Origin: Candidatus Kapaibacterium sp.
Lineage (GTDB): Bacteria; Bacteroidota; Ignavibacteria; Kapaibacteriales; UBA2268
Direction of reading: 5' to 3'
NCBI GenBank assembly: GCA_027858275.1
Contig: JAQIDA010000251.1
Location: forward strand, 1-15,113
Length of the DNA: 15,113 bases
Shown: piece by piece, positions 14,362 through 15,113 of the stretch
How positions within the stretch are numbered: position 1 is the first letter of the stretch
Layout of the letters: the number at the start of each line of letters is the position of its first letter
Notes under the pieces: model-generated
Told to the model about the DNA's origin: nothing
Databases searched by the model: none
Seen by the model: only the letters and a program-made list of their open reading frames with translations
Made by a program: the position numbers and the translations under genes

Positions 14362-15113
14362 ATGCTGAAATTATTGATCCTGACATGTATAATGCTTGTC
14401 TCAGTCTTAAGCATCTCTAACGCTGCCGAATCTACTGTTCCGGATAGTAGTGCCGTTGTTAAAACAGACACTGTATCCAATTGGAAAACAACAGGAATTA
14501 CATCCCTGATACTCAATCAGTTGAGCCTTATGAACTGGACAAAAGGCGGCGAAAACGCGCTTTCAGGTATTTTCAGTTTCAAATATAATGCTAATTACGC
14601 CAAAGACGGATTTGCTTGGGACAACTCTTTATTCGCGGATTACGGTTTGCAACAAACCGACGACAATCCTATTCGAAAAAATCAAGACAGAATTGATTTT
14701 AGTACAAAGCTTGGTTATAAAGCTGTTACAAATTTTTATTATACGGTTCTCGGCAGTTTCAAATCGCAATTTGCTTCAGGCTATAAATATCCGGATGGTT
14801 CGACCGTTGTCTCACGCTTCTTTTCACCGGCTTATTTGATTCTTTCAATGGGAATTGATTTCAAGCGCAAAGATATTTTTTCTTTCTACTTGTCGCCCGT
14901 GACCGGCAAGACGACTTATGTTTCTGACACGAAATTAGCGGACCTGGGAACATATACTTCCGAACCTGCAAAATATGATACAAACGGCGTTTTGATTTCA
15001 CACGGGGAAAAGATTGTCGCTAATTTTGGGGCGTTTATGAAAGCGTCGTTTAAGAAAGATATTATGAAAAATGTCAATCTCAGCTCCAATGTTGAATTGT
15101 TTAATAACTATAC
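14362..15113 (+). CDS. DUF3078 family envelope protein (partial, runs off the right edge)
   Basis: About 250 residues are visible before the window ends. Residues 1 to about 23 form a signal peptide (MLKLLILTCMIMLV...SNAAES), which puts the protein in the envelope. The mature part starts with NWKTTGITSLILNQLSLMNWTKGGENALSG and carries further DUF3078-like blocks: WDNSLFADYGL, R(K)NQDRIDFSTKLGYKA, FYYTVLGSFKSQFASGY, LSMGIDFKRKD, FYLSPVTGKTTYVSD and FGAFMKASFKKDI. The alternating aromatic strands suggest an outer-membrane beta barrel. The family is common in Bacteroidota and relatives, and its function is not known. I chose the ATG at 14362 because it gives a clean signal peptide; a GTG at 14353 and an ATG at 14326 are in frame upstream. 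None has a good Shine-Dalgarno site. It is divergent from qmoA, with the palindromic repeats between them. Confidence 0.88.
   Translation, partial: MLKLLILTCIMLVSVLSISNAAESTVPDSSAVVKTDTVSNWKTTGITSLILNQLSLMNWTKGGENALSGIFSFKYNANYAKDGFAWDNSLFADYGLQQTDDNPIRKNQDRIDFSTKLGYKAVTNFYYTVLGSFKSQFASGYKYPDGSTVVSRFFSPAYLILSMGIDFKRKDIFSFYLSPVTGKTTYVSDTKLADLGTYTSEPAKYDTNGVLISHGEKIVANFGAFMKASFKKDIMKNVNLSSNVELFNNY

Noticed and set aside
14333..14363. TTGAAT-17-TAATAT promoter-like pair before DUF3078
   Set aside because: The -10 box would overlap the chosen start codon at 14362, so transcription would begin after it.

Overview
The window looks like a chromosomal piece from the Bacteroidota/Chlorobiota (FCB) group, perhaps an Ignavibacteria- or Kapabacteria-like lineage. 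Four things point there: a TonB-dependent receptor with a carboxypeptidase-like N-terminal domain, a secreted protein ending in a type IX secretion (Por) sorting domain, a DUF3078 protein, and QmoA/QmoB-type HdrA flavoproteins. The best promoter candidates are E. coli-like (for example TTGACT-17-TATAAT), not the TTTG/TAnnTTTG type of the Bacteroidia. This placement is inference; no rRNA or other phylogenetic marker is present.

Layout. At 1-158 there is the possible 3' end of an upstream + gene. At 269-2527 (+) lies a TonB-dependent outer-membrane receptor with its own promoter and a strong terminator. At 2759-6967 (+) lies a very large secreted protein built from three tandem (beta domain + papain/C39-like domain) units and a type IX sorting domain; it too has a consensus promoter and a terminator. 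Two face-to-face terminators separate these + genes from a block on the - strand. Read from right to left, that block is qmoA (13814-12552), qmoB (12550-10349), a SlyD-type FKBP (10102-9674) and a 774-residue TPR-like solenoid protein (9460-7136). The 540-base gap 13815-14361 separates qmoA from a divergent DUF3078 gene that runs off the right edge. It holds two inverted copies of a repeat with a 9-base AATCC period.

How the genes work together. qmoA and qmoB are one base apart and translationally coupled: the ribosome binding site of qmoB is written in the last codons of qmoA. They should form the flavin/FeS electron-transfer module known from the Qmo complex, which links menaquinone to APS reductase in sulfate reducers and some sulfur oxidisers. 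The membrane subunit QmoC and the aprAB/sat genes that usually accompany them are absent from this window. SlyD and the solenoid protein are each preceded by gaps of over 200 bases and are probably separate units. The receptor, the C39-like protein and DUF3078 are cell-envelope or secreted proteins with no visible link to Qmo.

The most unusual items are the triplicated C39-like secreted protein with all three Cys/His pairs intact, the qmoAB pair without qmoC, the QmoA with a Ser in place of an expected HdrA-type cysteine, the regular 34-residue solenoid, and the palindromic intergenic repeats. I found no tRNA, rRNA, CRISPR array, transposase or phage gene.
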